Positions 11,919 through 22,328 of a stretch of 64,000 nt of DNA are shown here, in pieces. The notes below the pieces were generated by a model. The model worked only from the letters and a program-made list of their open reading frames with translations, was not told the origin of the DNA and did not search any database. How positions within the stretch are numbered: the stretch's first letter is position 1; each line of letters opens with the position of its first letter. Made by a program: the position numbers and the translations under genes. Source of the DNA: Symsagittifera roscoffensis (Eukaryota; Xenacoelomorpha; Acoela; Convolutidae). Location: the NCBI RefSeq assembly GCF_963678635.1, contig NC_087069.1, forward strand, positions 44,995,448-45,059,447, given 5' to 3'.

Positions 11919-13934
11919 CTCTAATCATCTCATCTGTTTGAACATGTCTTTTCTCAGTGTTTCTTTGAAACTGCAGTCAAACTGCAGACTCTTGTGGATT
12001 TGTTTTACGTCGATGAAGCAGCAGGCGTAACTTTATTATCAATTCCTTTCTGTCCCCCAACTGCAGGAGACTTTTTGCAGACGTCGTTTTGATTTGGTAA
12101 AATTAGTTTGTTAGATGATGTTGCAGAAAGCATTAAATTGGGTAAACGATTTTTGGTGGCAGTGAAATCTAACAAATCGAGATTGGCTGCAACAGGTTGT
12201 ACTGAGTAAGTGAGAGCTCGTTTAAGCTTGTCAAATAATTCACTGTTTCCCTTGAATTTTTTAGCTGGAGAAACTAAAGTAATTGGAGCAAGTGAAAAAC
12301 CAGGGAACACTGAAAATTTTTTGGGAGCAAAAAAGTTGGCTTAATTGTTCCTCTGAATCTATTGAATCAATATATAGTAATGGGAATTATTTGCAATTTC
12401 GACCAAAAGAGGACCAAAGTCAGATTTGAAGTGGCTTCCAAAAGCATGATTTTTAAAACTAGGTAAATTAGGAACTTTTTCAGTTATAACAAATTTGAAA
12501 TTAGGTTGAAATTTTTTGAAATAATCAGGTAACACAACTTCGAATATAGCTTCTGCCAGTTTTTCAAGAAAAATTAATTCGAGTCGGGCTTGAAATCGTT
12601 CGTGTTTGAGGAAAATTGAGATTTCATGGCATGTTTACAATTAGCCTGTGTTTTGCGTTTGTTTCCAGCAGTATCAGAAATTTCACTTGTTTACGCTCAA
12701 TTAACTTTCCTGATTTTAATTTTTTTGAAAATTCTTCGTTGGTTAAGGAAAGTCGTTGCACACATTCAATTTCGGCGTCTTCAGTTGCTTTTTTTGAATA
12801 CTTTCAAGAATACATAAGTTCCCATTTGGGCTTATGTTTTCAATGTAGCACGCACTTATCTTATACTGTTTCCGAAATATCAAAATGGCAATCGCCAAAT
12901 TCTTTATCTGCAGTTGCTGTGGTGTTTGTTTTCGTTAAAATGAATAAAACGAAAACAAAAACTACAGCAACTGTAGATAAAGAATTTGGCGATTGACATT
13001 TTGATATTTCGGAAAGCAGTAAAAGATTAGTGCGTGCTACATTGAAAACATATGAACGAACGGGAACTTATGTATTCTTGAAATTTTTTTAAAAAAAGCA
13101 ACTGAAGACGCCGAAATTGAATGTGTGCAACGACTATCCTTAACCAACGAAGAAATTTCAATTAAACTAAGATCGGGAAAGTCAATTTGGGTGCAAACAA
13201 GTGAAATTTCTGATACTGCTGAAAACAAGGACAAACCACAGTCTAATTGTAAACATGCTAGAAAGTCTCAATTTTCCTCAAACACAAACAATTTCAAGCA
13301 CGACTCGAATTAATTTTTCCTCACAAATTGGAAAAAGCTATGTTCGAAGTTGTGTTACCTGATTATTTCAAAAAACTTCAACCTAATTTCAAATTTGTCA
13401 AAACTGAAAAAATTACTAAATTACATAATTTCAAAAATCATGCTTTTGGAAGCCACTTCAAAACTGACTTTTGTCCTTTCTTGGTCGAAACTGAAAAAAA
13501 ATCCCATTACCAAAAATCGATTCAGATAGATTCAGAGGACCAATTTTTCCCTCCCAAAAACATTTCCTTCCAATTACTTAGTTTCTCCTGCCAAAAAAAT
13601 TTTCAAGGGAAACAGTGAATTGTTTGACAAGCTTAAACGAGCTCTCACTTACTCAGTACAACCTGTTGCAGCCAATCTCGATTTGTTAGATTTCACTGCC
13701 ACCAAAAATCGTTTACCCAATTTAATGCTTTCTGCAACATCATCTAACAAACTAATTTTACCAAATCAAAACGACGTCTGCAAAAAGTCTCCTGCAGTTG
13801 GGGGACAGAAAGGTATTGATAATAAAGTTACGCATGCTGCATCATCGACGTCAAACAATTCCGCAAGAAGTCTGACTGCAGTTTCAAAGAAACACACAGA
13901 GAGCAGACATGTTCAAACAGATGAGACGATTAAT
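11919..13934. repeat. 2-kb inverted repeat (palindrome) inside the Polinton
   Basis: The left arm (11,919-12,937) is the reverse complement of the right arm (12,948-13,934), with a centre of about 10 bases (AAAATGAATA). Matching landmarks are TCATCTGTTTGAACATGTCT on the left against AGACATGTTCAAACAGATGA on the right, and CTTTATCTGCAGTTGCTG near the centre against CAGCAACTGTAGATAAAG. The arms differ by scattered substitutions and small indels, so the duplication is not recent. Both arms encode the same unknown protein, reading outward from the centre. Confidence 0.93.
12005..12935 (-). pseudogene. Unknown Polinton protein, left-arm copy
   Basis: Read on the minus strand outward from the palindrome centre, pieces in changing frames give EIECVQRLSLTNEEF, then FEVVLPDYFKKFQPN, SFKNHAFGSHFKSDFGPLL, then FKGNSELFDKLKRALTYSVQ and ATKNRLPNLMLSATSSNKLI. 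The last frame (12,310-12,005) is open for 101 codons and ends inside the arm. The middle part is better preserved here than in the right arm. At least two frameshifts and one stop (near 12,360) break it. No known domain is seen. The right arm continues into further coding-like sequence, so this copy is probably the secondary one. Confidence 0.6.
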
Positions 13935-14310
13935 GAAAAAATTTGAATGTTTTTTAATGGACCGCATTCTACAGTTTTGTTTAAAAAAATGGATGTTTCC
14001 ACAAAAAGATATCGAAAACTTGATGTAGATAATGATGTTTCTTTTGTGAAATTTATTGTTGAAGAGAAAAACAAATTTTAATTGAAGCTCTTCATTTCAC
14101 CTTTTTCGTTTTGCTGAGTTCAGTAGACATGATTTCAACTGTCGATTTGAAATTTATTCATGAAATTTTCAACGATCTAAGAAATCAGTATCCAGACAAA
14201 TTAGTCAGATTTCAGTATTTTTTAGCCACTTGTTCGTTTTTGGATGCTGATATATATTGCATGGCGCAACGCAGCAGGATATTTGCAAGAAAAAAATAAC
14301 ATCGGACCTA
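12948..14310 (+). pseudogene. Unknown Polinton protein, right-arm copy continuing beyond the palindrome
   Basis: The right arm encodes the same protein on the plus strand: EIECVQRLSLTNEEISIKLR (about 13,108), FEVVLPDYFKK (13,344), FDKLKRALTYSVQPVAANLD (13,623) and LPNLMLSATSSNKLI. Past the arm the reading goes on through HVQTDETINEKI and, in other frames, FLATCSFLDADIYCMAQRSR (14,215-14,270). The continuation suggests that this is the original position. It is broken by frameshifts near 13,310, 13,500 and 13,950. I do not recognise the family. Its place, ahead of the ATPase, fits a Polinton core or accessory gene. Confidence 0.55.
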
Positions 14311-14454
14311 GGTACTCATATATTTTATTTTTTCCAATAAAAAGTGTTATCTAGGTCACCTGACAGGTGTTGCGTTCTTAAAGCATTCAAACCAAGGTTG
14401 TTTCATTTGTTGGAATGTTGAGTGCAAGTTATGTTAACCCAAAGAACGAACCTT

Positions 14455-14950
14455 AAAAATTAGTTTTTCAACCGTCCCAATAATTTAGATATTGAGGGAT
14501 TTAAAATCGGCCAGAAACCTTTCATAATCAAGGAACTTTCTGTTTGCTCTGCTAATACAAATGATATAATTATTTTTCTGCCACCAGTTCCAATCAATAC
14601 TTTATCAAAAAAGAGAGAAAAGCTTACATTTAGGTATCTAAATTTCAGCATGGGCTTCCCTGGGACGAAAGTGAATACCCCTACTCTTATTTGTATCATA
14701 TTTGTGACAGCATTATTTTGAACAACACCACCATTTTATTGCTAAAGGTACACAAGAATCATATTTTTTAGCTGACTATTTGAAACTACCCGAGACCAAT
14801 TTTGAAGATATTGGCTGCCCAAAAGTTGAACAAATATTGGGTCAAGAAAAACATAACTGCAAACGACATTCGCTTTTACTTCCTTCGCATCAATAATTAA
14901 AGCATTGTACCCAAAGAAAATCCAAAGTTTTTTCTATTGGATACAAATCG
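14455..14950 (+). pseudogene. DxEGF-type domain protein of mobile elements (possible nuclease fold)
   Basis: The reading begins LDIEGFKIGQKPFIIKELSV, then LPPVPINTL, and after a frameshift near 14,640 continues GLPWDESEYPYSYLYHICDS, KVHKNHIFLADYLKLP, DIGCPKVEQI and NCKRH. This order (D-x-E-G-F, KEL, PP.P..L, a W-D-E block, a K.H/KN block, D.GCP, C..H) matches an uncharacterised domain I recall from many invertebrate mobile-element proteins. The D-x-E at the start and later acidic residues would suit an RNase H-like 3'-5' exonuclease fold, but that is inference. It ends without a clear stop in a conserved frame. Confidence 0.5.
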
Positions 14951-15192
14951 AACTGTCCAATGATGCAAACAATCTCATCTCCAAATTTGGTGGTTTAAGC
15001 TTCGAGTACTGAAAATAATTTAACACTAAGAATTATAGATACTCTTACGGTGACAGGCATATTAGATTGTCGAGAAAACCTCTCATGTAAAAGTTTGAGC
15101 AAGTTACACTGAATGATATCGAAATCGATAAATTACGTGAATTCTCTACAGTTCTTGTCTAATTTCACCTGTAGAATGTCCAGACTCCAGAA

Positions 15193-15420
15193 ATGTTGAC
15201 AGTCAATTCAGTTGTTCAATCTCAACCTGGAAGGAATACAATATCAACTGGCAGAGTGAGACAAATCCATTTGCTTGACCAACAGCTTCCTGGTGAACTG
15301 AGAAATTTAGTTAAAACTGATGACGTTGAGGAAGTACTTTTAGTTCACGCCGCTCTCGGAGTTTCTGCTCATTTTGCTGTAAATTTCAAATCTAATTGTA
15401 ACCATAACAGGCTCACCTAA
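15193..15420 (+). CDS. Unrecognised short ORF, possible Polinton gene fragment
   Basis: Open for 75 codons: SVVQSQPGRNTISTGRVRQI, then LPGELRNLVKTDDVEEVLLV. The composition is more protein-like than the AT-rich chance frames nearby. A related reading just upstream (DIEIDKLREFSTVLV, about 15,120-15,160) could be its N-terminal part. No family recognised. Confidence 0.3.
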   Translation: MLTVNSVVQSQPGRNTISTGRVRQIHLLDQQLPGELRNLVKTDDVEEVLLVHAALGVSAHFAVNFKSNCNHNRLT

Positions 15421-15729
15421 TATGAATTCCTCTTCTTTGAAAGAGGTGTTGATTTGCCTATTGAACCGAGATAAAGAAGCACATGTGTACCAAGCTTTGT
15501 GAATGTTTTTAATTTAAATCATTGATTTTTTTTTTATTTTCAATTGATCTTGTGTGATTACTAATTGATATCATGTCGATACTTATGACAGACAAAACCT
15601 TAGCAAGATATATTAAGAAAAAAGAACAAACCAAACAGCCATAGGTCAGAGAGAAAAAAAAGTGATTGGTATGCAGTTGTAACTATCAACCTTGATACAA
15701 ATAAGCAAAACAAAATTTTCAGTAAACAT

Positions 15730-15903
15730 GGAAAATGAAGGAAACAATGTCGAGAACAATGATTGCGACTTTGTAGACATTGGTGGTGTCGAACAGTCTT
15801 TATTTCACGGAAACAGATCTTGGAAGTTTTGTAGTTCTGTTTCTCTTCCGTCTGCAGAAAATATTTTTTTCACACAAGATTTTGACGACCTTTTTACAAC
15901 CTG
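15730..15903 (+). CDS. Unrecognised acidic short ORF upstream of the ATPase
   Basis: From the ATG at 15,730 it reads MENEGNNVENNDCDFVDIGG and ends at a TGA in a Phe/Asp-rich tail. It is acidic and has no recognised domain. It sits just upstream of the ATPase Walker A segment, in a different frame, so it could be a separate small gene or the N-terminus of the ATPase protein. Confidence 0.3.
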
Positions 15904-15984
15904 AGTTGTGACGAGACTGTCATTTGGCTTTCAATTCTGTCCAGTACCATTGGCTACTTGTTAGCAAATCCCAAGTTATAATAA

Positions 15985-16635
15985 TGAATAAGATCTTTTC
16001 AACAAAAGATCGTCTGTTTATGTCCGTTTCAGGTCGCTCGGGATCTAGCAAAACTGATTTAATTTTTCAAAAGGTTTCTCAGAGGTACATTCTATCCATC
16101 GCAAAACAAGATAATTTATTTTTATCTTCACGATCAATTCAAACACCGTTCCTTTGTTTCTCACAACAAATTTGATACTGAATTTATAAATTTGTCCAGC
16201 TTTGAAAATGTTAATAACTTACGGGATTGCATGATTTTCTTTGATGGTATCTGTGAAGAAATTTTTAATGAAAAAGATTTTTTTAAATTAGATACAGCAG
16301 GTCGACATAAAAATGTTCCTGTTATTTATGTCAAGCACAACTTATTTCAACAAAGCAAGCAATCACAAACAGTATGTTTGAAAATTCCTCACTTATTTTT
16401 GTTCAAATCACCTCGAGACATTCAACAAATTGGTTATTCAGGCAGACGGTTGAATAGGAAAAAATTCTTCCGTCATGTGTATCAGTTGGCAACGAAAGAA
16501 GAATTTCTTCGTTATTCGTTAAACATAGTTCCACCATTGCCAACCATTTTCTCTTTACCATCCTCAAAAGCAGTTATCACAGCTCTTGAAAATGAAAGAG
16601 AAAAAATTATCTCAATTGAAGCAAATTTTCAATAG
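15985..16635 (+). pseudogene. Polinton A32/FtsK-HerA-like DNA-packaging ATPase
   Basis: The Walker A region reads MSVSGRSGSSKTDLIF (about 16,020). The family normally has GxxGxGK[TS]; here the Gly before Lys is Ser. After a frameshift around 16,140 the second part (16,192-16,635) has CMIFFDGICEEIF, a Walker B strand with the second acidic residue replaced by Gly. It then has DTAGRHKNVPVIYVKHNLFQ and FKSPRDIQQIGYSGRRLN, which are strongly typical of Polinton packaging ATPases. The relatives pump the element genome into the capsid. The frameshift and both altered ATP-site residues indicate a dead gene, although the 147-codon C-terminal frame is still open. Confidence 0.88.
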
Positions 16636-17035
16636 TCACCATTGTAGATAATTTTTGTAAGAGCTGATTCAAGTTTGATTAGATTTCTTAGCGGTTGTTT
16701 TGTAAATGTTTTTCTGGGACATGTTCCAGCTAAAAAAAATGTTTCATCGAGAGTAAGACAGTAGCATTTGAAAAAACTGTTGAAGCTAAGTTTAGTATCC
16801 GAGAAAAACGAAAAATTTGGCGAGCAATATTTCATTGGTTTAACCAATCGGAGAATCGTGTTACATTTACCTGAAAAACTATAACCGTGGGCATGTGTGC
16901 TAAAGAATTCATCCGCATTCCTCGCAAAAGATATGCTCCAGATGAAAAAATTGTACCACAATCTCAAATCCTTCATGATCCATTAATTAATGACAAATCA
17001 TCCCAACTCAATTACATACCACGAATACCAGCTGT
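16636..17035. other. Spacer downstream of the ATPase, possible coding remnant
   Basis: A plus-strand reading near 16,770-16,880 (LSLVSEKNEKFGEQYFIGLT) looks protein-like but is short and unassignable. The minus-strand open frame over the same bases is probably its shadow. Confidence 0.25.
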
Positions 17036-17051
17036 GACTGTCCACCACCAT

Positions 17052-17451
17052 TAAACCCAGCATCTTTTGTTCATTTAACCACTAAATTTGATGTACCAAT
17101 TCTTCGAAAAAGAAATAAATCTGCAGTTACTAATTTCAGTGAAGATGGTGATGATGAAGCAGAAAAAGATGTTGAATCAGACAATTGTCTGCAGCAAATA
17201 AGTTCAAAGAGAAAAAAAAACTATGAAAAAAGTAATGAAAAAAATCTCAAGTGTTTCGAAAGGTTATCGAATCCATTCAAGAGCTATTGGAAGCTAATAA
17301 ATTGGAAAGGGCAAATAGAGTGCTAAAGCAGTTGTTCAAAGATGAATCCTTGACTTTAGACGTTGACGGATATGTTTCAATTCAAGAAAACCAGTACTCG
17401 TTAAAATTCAATCTTTTTGGTACAATACACAGCAAAACAAAAAAACATTGA
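17052..17451 (+). pseudogene. Unrecognised Polinton protein, charged and helical
   Basis: Reads NPASFVHLTTKFDVPILRKR (about 17,055-17,115), then an acidic GDDEAEKDVES stretch and a Lys-rich stretch. After a frameshift near 17,240 it reads FRKVIESIQELLEANKLERA, RVLKQLFKDESLTLDVDGYV and a TGA at 17,449-17,451. The C-terminal part looks helical with a short beta-rich end. It lies between ATPase and integrase, where Polintons often carry a small unassigned structural gene. No family assignment. Confidence 0.45.
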
Positions 17452-17499
17452 GATTTTTTTTATTCACAAGTTTTGACCCTAGTTTATTGTCCAACACTT

Positions 17500-17766
17500 A
17501 TGCCAAACAGATTCTCCGCTCGCTTAAGAGCGAAGCAGCTAAGCCCTCAACTTCCTCCTTTGTCTCCGACAACACGACAACTGAGGAATCGAAGAGATGA
17601 AAACCCTTCTGCTCGAAGACTCGATCGACAACTCTCAAACCCAGAACCAAGATATCCGACAAAAGAAAAGCCCAGAAAAAAAGAATTTTCCCCACCAACG
17701 ACGACAATGACGACGATGATAAAAACTATGAAAGCAGTAAAAAATCGTTTGCGACGTCAAAAATAA
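17500..17766 (+). pseudogene. Ser/Lys/Asp-rich low-complexity coding remnant before integrase
   Basis: One frame reads ILRSLKSEAAKPSTSSFVSD, and further on NDDNDDDDKNYESSKKS; another is open for 97 codons and Arg/Pro rich. Which frame was real cannot be decided. The Ser/Asp-rich frame continues towards the integrase and could be its N-terminal linker or the tail of a separate gene. Confidence 0.3.
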
Positions 17767-18660
17767 AATGAAAATCCTCTTATCAGTGAAGAAAAGAAAC
17801 ACAAAATACTCTACACGACAGCTCCAGCTGCATTTGGTAGCGTAAAAAATTTATCAAATGCTAGTCAGCTCTCACCAAAAAAAGTTAAAACTTTTCTGAA
17901 AACTCAATCATCACACACAAAGTATGGATTGTTTCGTAAAACATATCCTCGGCTAAAAGTGATTGTTAACGATATCAACGAAATTTGGTCTCTTGACTTG
18001 GCTTATGTTGTTGAATTCGCTAAATATAACCGAGACGTACAATATTTGTTAGTTGCTGTCGATTGTCTCTCTCGCTACTTTTGAGTGGAACCCCAGAAGC
18101 TCAAATATGCTAAACAAACAACCGAAACTTTCAAAAAAAAACGATCAAAAAAATATGACCTAATTGAGAAATCATCAAATACAATACTCACAGCGAAAAA
18201 AAAATCAGCATTTGCCGAAAGAAACATTCGATTGCTCAAAAGTATTATCTACAAATACTTGGAGTTTGAAGTTTGAATGGACTTAAAGTTATAATGAAAA
18301 GGTACAGAGTTGTGTTCATACGATTAACTCACGCGTAAATAGAGTAACCAAGTTGGCTCCGAACAAGGTCACAAGAAAGCAGATACCTGCTTTAATTTCC
18401 TTAATTGCAAACAGTTCATCAATGTTGATACAGAAACCAAACATTTCTGTTGGTGACTATGCGCGAATAGCGAAAACTGACTTGCCTTTTGCAAAAGGTT
18501 ACAAGCAGATTTTTACAGAGAATTTTTGAAATAATTGTCATTTCTACTGTAAACCTTCCAACATACAGTCTCATTGATACGGAGAAGGAAGAAATCAGAG
18601 GAAAGTTTTATGAAAAAGAACTTAGTTTAATTGGAAACAAATCTGATTATAACGTAAATG
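17767..18660 (+). pseudogene. Polinton retroviral-like integrase missing its second catalytic Asp
   Basis: The N-terminal part has LYTTAPAAFGSVKNL and KVKTFLKTQSSHTKYGLFRK. The core begins with EIWSLDLAYV (first catalytic Asp) and LLVAVDCLSRYF, followed by a stop at 18,082-18,084. FAERNIRLLKSIIYKYLE carries the catalytic Glu, INSRVNRVTKLAPNKV follows, and the C-terminal chromo-like end has GDYARIAKTDLPFAKGYKQ. Between TFKKKRSKKY and KKSAFAERN, about 30 residues expected in the family are absent, including the segment with the second Asp. Relatives insert the element and create 6-bp duplications. Later frameshifts (about 18,270 and 18,530) add to the damage. Confidence 0.9.
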
Positions 18661-19549
18661 GGCAATGATGAGTTTTCTATTTCAACAGCGTCAATGGAAT
18701 ATTTCCCAGACAACTCTGTGGCCAGTTTTAGAAATTATTGTGGTAGTATTAGAAATTTTACTGTTCTAATACTGTGGCAGTATTAGAAATTGTAGGAAGA
18801 AATAGCTTTAGACGGAGATTGGAGAGTTGCTCTCTGAGAAAAAATTTTACCATCGAAATTAAACAGTGTTACTGATGAGGAGTTTACGTACTTCAGAGCA
18901 CCCGAACTAGTAACCAGTAAATCCAACGCTGGCAATCGGAATACAACTTCCAGACCTTACTATGGCAAAAAAAAATTATCCAATCAGGAGAACATTTTTT
19001 TTGTAGAAAAATTGATCAATGAGATAAAAAACAAATCATAAAAACAAATATATATTTCAATGACAGTCCTCAAGAATTCACGAATAGGTTGACAGTTTGG
19101 ATGAAGGCAAATGAAGAAATCTCATTCCCAAGTCACCAAATACCCAGTATGTTAGGCTACAATACAAAGCTTTACGAGAGCGATGAATATCGTATTGGTT
19201 ACAAAACGATGCCTTCCTTCGATGCATCTTATGAGATAAAAACAAACTGTACGGATCTCATTTCCCATATGACCTATCAAGTGGGACACGTCTAATTTTT
19301 GTCTATAGTGACATTATTCATTACCAAACTGTTGGAGATGCAAAGGCCCCATTGTTACGCGTAATTGATTCAAATAGACGCATCAAAAACAGTAGTGCCT
19401 GTAGCATTGAACCTAATCATCGAAAAAATTTCACATATTTAAAATACAAAAAACTATTCTTTTCATCTGCACAATCAATATCGGTACACTTGCGCACAGA
19501 ATCGGGAAAACTAGTTGTGTTGACTCTAAAATTCAAGCACTTTGGTTGA
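18658..19549 (+). pseudogene. Polinton capsid protein, probable penton-like/minor capsid
   Basis: Starts MGNDEFSISTASMEYFPDNS and, after a small local rearrangement (18,745-18,795), continues ALDGDWRVAL, the family's opening signature in which a short TKLP-type strand leads to L.G.WEVAL. Further pieces are NEEISFPSHQIPSMLGYN (about 19,110), a VYSDIIHYQTVGDAKAPLLR block (19,300-19,360) and SISVHLRTESGKLVVLTLKF (19,480-19,545), which closes the fold. I place it in the Polinton capsid set from memory of this pattern; whether it is the minor (penton) protein is less certain. Frameshifts occur near 18,840, 19,060 and 19,290. Confidence 0.65.
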
Positions 19550-19555
19550 AAACCA

Positions 19556-20055
19556 ATGGAACAAAATTATGCAAAGCTAGCTTCAGTTCCTCGTTTCTCT
19601 GGACACTACCGACAACGCGGCAGTGGATTTGGCGCTTTGGCTGCTGGTATTGGTCGTGTTGCTATACCGTTTGAAAGACGGGTTAATCTACCGGCTGCGA
19701 AAAAGTTGGGCAGAGAATTTTTGATGAGTGCAGCGCCAGAACTGTTTGGTGTCGGTATGAAAAAAAGACTCCCAAATAAGCATTGAAAAAAATTAATACA
19801 AAAACTGCAAGAAAACAAATCGGTAGTGGTAGACGTCTTCGAGAGTCACCAATGAATGTATTACGAAGAAGAACGTCAGTAGGGTCTCGAAAAAGAAAAA
19901 CAACCAATCGAAGAAAAACCAGACCAGCGAGAAGTCGAGCTGATTTTTCTCAAACACAAAAAATGATCGCTAAATTGTTACCCAATGAAACTAACCATAT
20001 TTCTCTGGAATTTTCAGAAGGAATCTCTTTTAATTACTTTTTAAAATGCTTTTAA
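19556..20055 (+). pseudogene. Polinton pVI/pX-like minor virion protein
   Basis: The first frame (19,556-19,786) reads RFSGHYRQRGSGFGALAAGI, then GRVAIPFERR, LPAAKKLGREFLMSAAPELF and GVGMKK. A Gly-rich GxGxG segment before a hydrophobic helix and a basic tail are typical of Polinton homologues of adenovirus pVI/pX. A frameshift near 19,786 leads into a very basic frame with NVLRRRTSVGSRKRKTTNRR, up to about 19,945. The last part of that frame (about 19,960-20,055) may instead be the start of the following capsid gene. Relatives bind DNA or membranes inside the particle. Confidence 0.65.
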
Positions 20056-20061
20056 TCAAAC

Positions 20062-21200
20062 TTTGGACCTGACTTTTCGTATAATGGACCAATGCTTGAA
20101 TTTGAAATCGCCGGTGACCGTAACAATTTTGTAGACCTGCAGAAAATCTATTTGGAAATACGATTTAAAGCTGATCTGAGATTCGACAACAGCTGTCTGA
20201 TTCTCCCTGTATATCTCCCTGTATTCACTTTTCTCTGACTGTACCCTCTCTGCAAATGGACTCAAAATCTCAAATGCCAACACTAAATTTGAGCATAAAA
20301 GCTTCAATGGAACATAATTTTCTAACAGCAAAGGATCCAATGACTCATGGCTCAAGTGTCAGGGTTATCGTTTTGAAAACGATCCCGCTACAATAGATGT
20401 AACTAGTTTCACATCTCAACGAGAACTTGTCCGCAAATCGAGGGAAAATTGGTTCTATGGACCCGCTGGAGTTGATTTTCTTACATGTGACAAGCATTTG
20501 TTGAGCGGTGTTGTCATCAGATTTTCCTACAGACGTTCTCATGGAGACTTTCTCATTATCTCTGAAGATGCTGCCGAGCATTACAAGCTGCAAATACTCG
20601 AAGCGAACCTACATGTTAGAAAAATGGTTGTGACCGACCATGTGCTCTCTGCTATTGAGTCAACTTTGCTGAAAAATTCTACGAACTACCCATATCAAGA
20701 AGAATTTACCAAAACATTTCTTGCAACAGCTGGTCAGCGCAGCTGGTAACAGAAATACAATTTCGCTCGTGAACCGATGAGACAATTTATAGTAGCAATG
20801 AACACAAATAATGCCTTTCTAGGAACAAACCGACCGAATTCTTTTTAATTATCAAAAGTTTGCATTGGAACAGGTTACCTTGAGACGGAATGGTTCAACA
20901 ATAGCAATTACACCAATTTTTACCCAAGATCATAAAGTCTCTTCTTCAACACACTATCAGCGCTAGGTCTGTTGCACTGCCGGCTGGAATAACTACCAGC
21001 AGCACTTTCTTATCTGTTTCTATCTCACTAGCACACATCAGGTAGCTCATGACTTGCATCCAGAATTTACTAACTGCTCAGTTTCACTCGATCTTCAATT
21101 CTCAAACGCTTTGACAGCAAAACTGGAAATTTTTGTTTTGCGTGTACGCGCATCGAAAGTATTTATTACATCTGACTGTAAAGTTACAAAGAACCTCCTT
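20062..21200 (+). pseudogene. Polinton major-capsid-type protein (F54H12.2-like)
   Basis: Begins with FSYNGPMLEFEIAGDRNNF, VDLQKIYLEIRFKADL, the usual first strands. After a frameshift near 20,225 it reads FSDCTLSANGLKIS and WLKCQGYRFENDPATIDV, then an intact stretch with FYGPAGVDFLTCDKHLLSGV, DFLIISEDAAEHYKLQILEA and TNYPYQEEFTKTFLATAGQ. Later frames give FNTLSALGL, AHDLHPEFTNCSVSLDLQFS and ASKVFITSDCKVTKN, the C-terminal signature of the family. The family is annotated as F54H12.2-like in animals and belongs to the Polinton jelly-roll capsid proteins. A stop at 20,747 and several shifts inactivate it. A sister fragment lies at 1,343-2,274. Confidence 0.8.
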
Positions 21201-21612
21201 CCAATTTTGACCGTCTGAAAGTGGATGGAATCCAGTTGCAGGATCTCATTCAGAACTTTTAATTCTGAAATATAAGTTTCTGGGAGTTTTTAGAGCGGAA
21301 AATTTTCCACCTCACATCCCAAACAAAATCTTTATGATTTGGAACACTTCAAAATCAGATTCTTTGGGGACACATTGGATTGTGATTTTGCAAGAGATGA
21401 AATGTTATACTTCGCTGATCCTCTCGGTCTTCCTTTTTGGCAGTACATCAATCTATTTGAACGATTGAACGAGAAATTCCATCCGGTCTGTGGATTGATG
21501 ACAAATTCTCCCATCCAAGAATCAAACTCTACCATGTGCGGTTCTTTTTGTATTTATATTGCACATTTGATTCATGATAAAAACTTAATGGTGATGCTTC
21601 TGATTTTGTTTA
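21200..21612 (+). pseudogene. Polinton adenain-like cysteine protease
   Basis: FRAENFPPHIPNKIFMI leads to DSLGTHWIVIL, with the catalytic His. A frameshift near 21,390 is followed by MLYFADPLGLPFWQYI (acidic catalytic region) and SNSTMCGSFCIYIAHLIHD, where CGSFC supplies the nucleophile. The order His, Asp, Cys and the spacing fit the Polinton/adenovirus protease family, about 200 residues. It follows the capsid gene and precedes the right terminal region, as expected for the last gene of the block. The active-site residues remain, but the frameshift separates His from Cys. Confidence 0.87.
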
Positions 21613-22328
21613 CATCATGTTTTGAAACGATTTCTAACTCACATGTTTTCTCATTAACTAACTATTTAATATGGCTTATTTGTACTTTTTTCAAGTTCAT
21701 GAACACTAGATGCTTTTACTATTTGACATTTTTACTTAATTAATAAATGAAAAGAAATAATCCGAGAACTTAGGTTACTATAAAAAAAAAAAAAAAAAAT
21801 TGATCTATGGGGGGATATCAATATACCAACAACTGAGGCCTCCTTTCAGGACAATTTCCGGACGGTTTTCGAAACGACGCCCTCCGGCTGAAAGTCGAGC
21901 GCCGTGCGTTTTCCTCTACTCGGACCCCAAGAAAATTTATTTAGTATTCGGTTTCATAGTAACAACTTAGGTACAAGTTTTGACAATATTAATGCACGAA
22001 AACAAATGGAATATACACAAAACTCTGATATGGTTACTCGGATTTCGTATACCTTAATGATAATGTTCTCAATAATTAATTTTAAATTAACATGTTTTAA
22101 TTTCAAAACATATTTTTTTCAATTATTTTTTTTGTCTAAATGTCTGCAAGCAGGGGAGGAAAGGCTGTTGAAAGAGTGCAGATAGCGCAACTCATGTTAT
22201 GCCAAACTGAAGTGACATTATGATTTTTTGGTTAAAATCATAAAATACTTTGTGACAATTGCAAATATAAAATAATGCAGATTACATGGACACTATAAGT
22301 TAAAACCTAAAACATGGTGACAATTAGT

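Noticed and set aside
16629-16976. Minus-strand 115-codon frame after the ATPase
   Set aside because: No recognisable domain. Flanking genes are all on the plus strand and a protein-like plus-strand reading covers the same bases.
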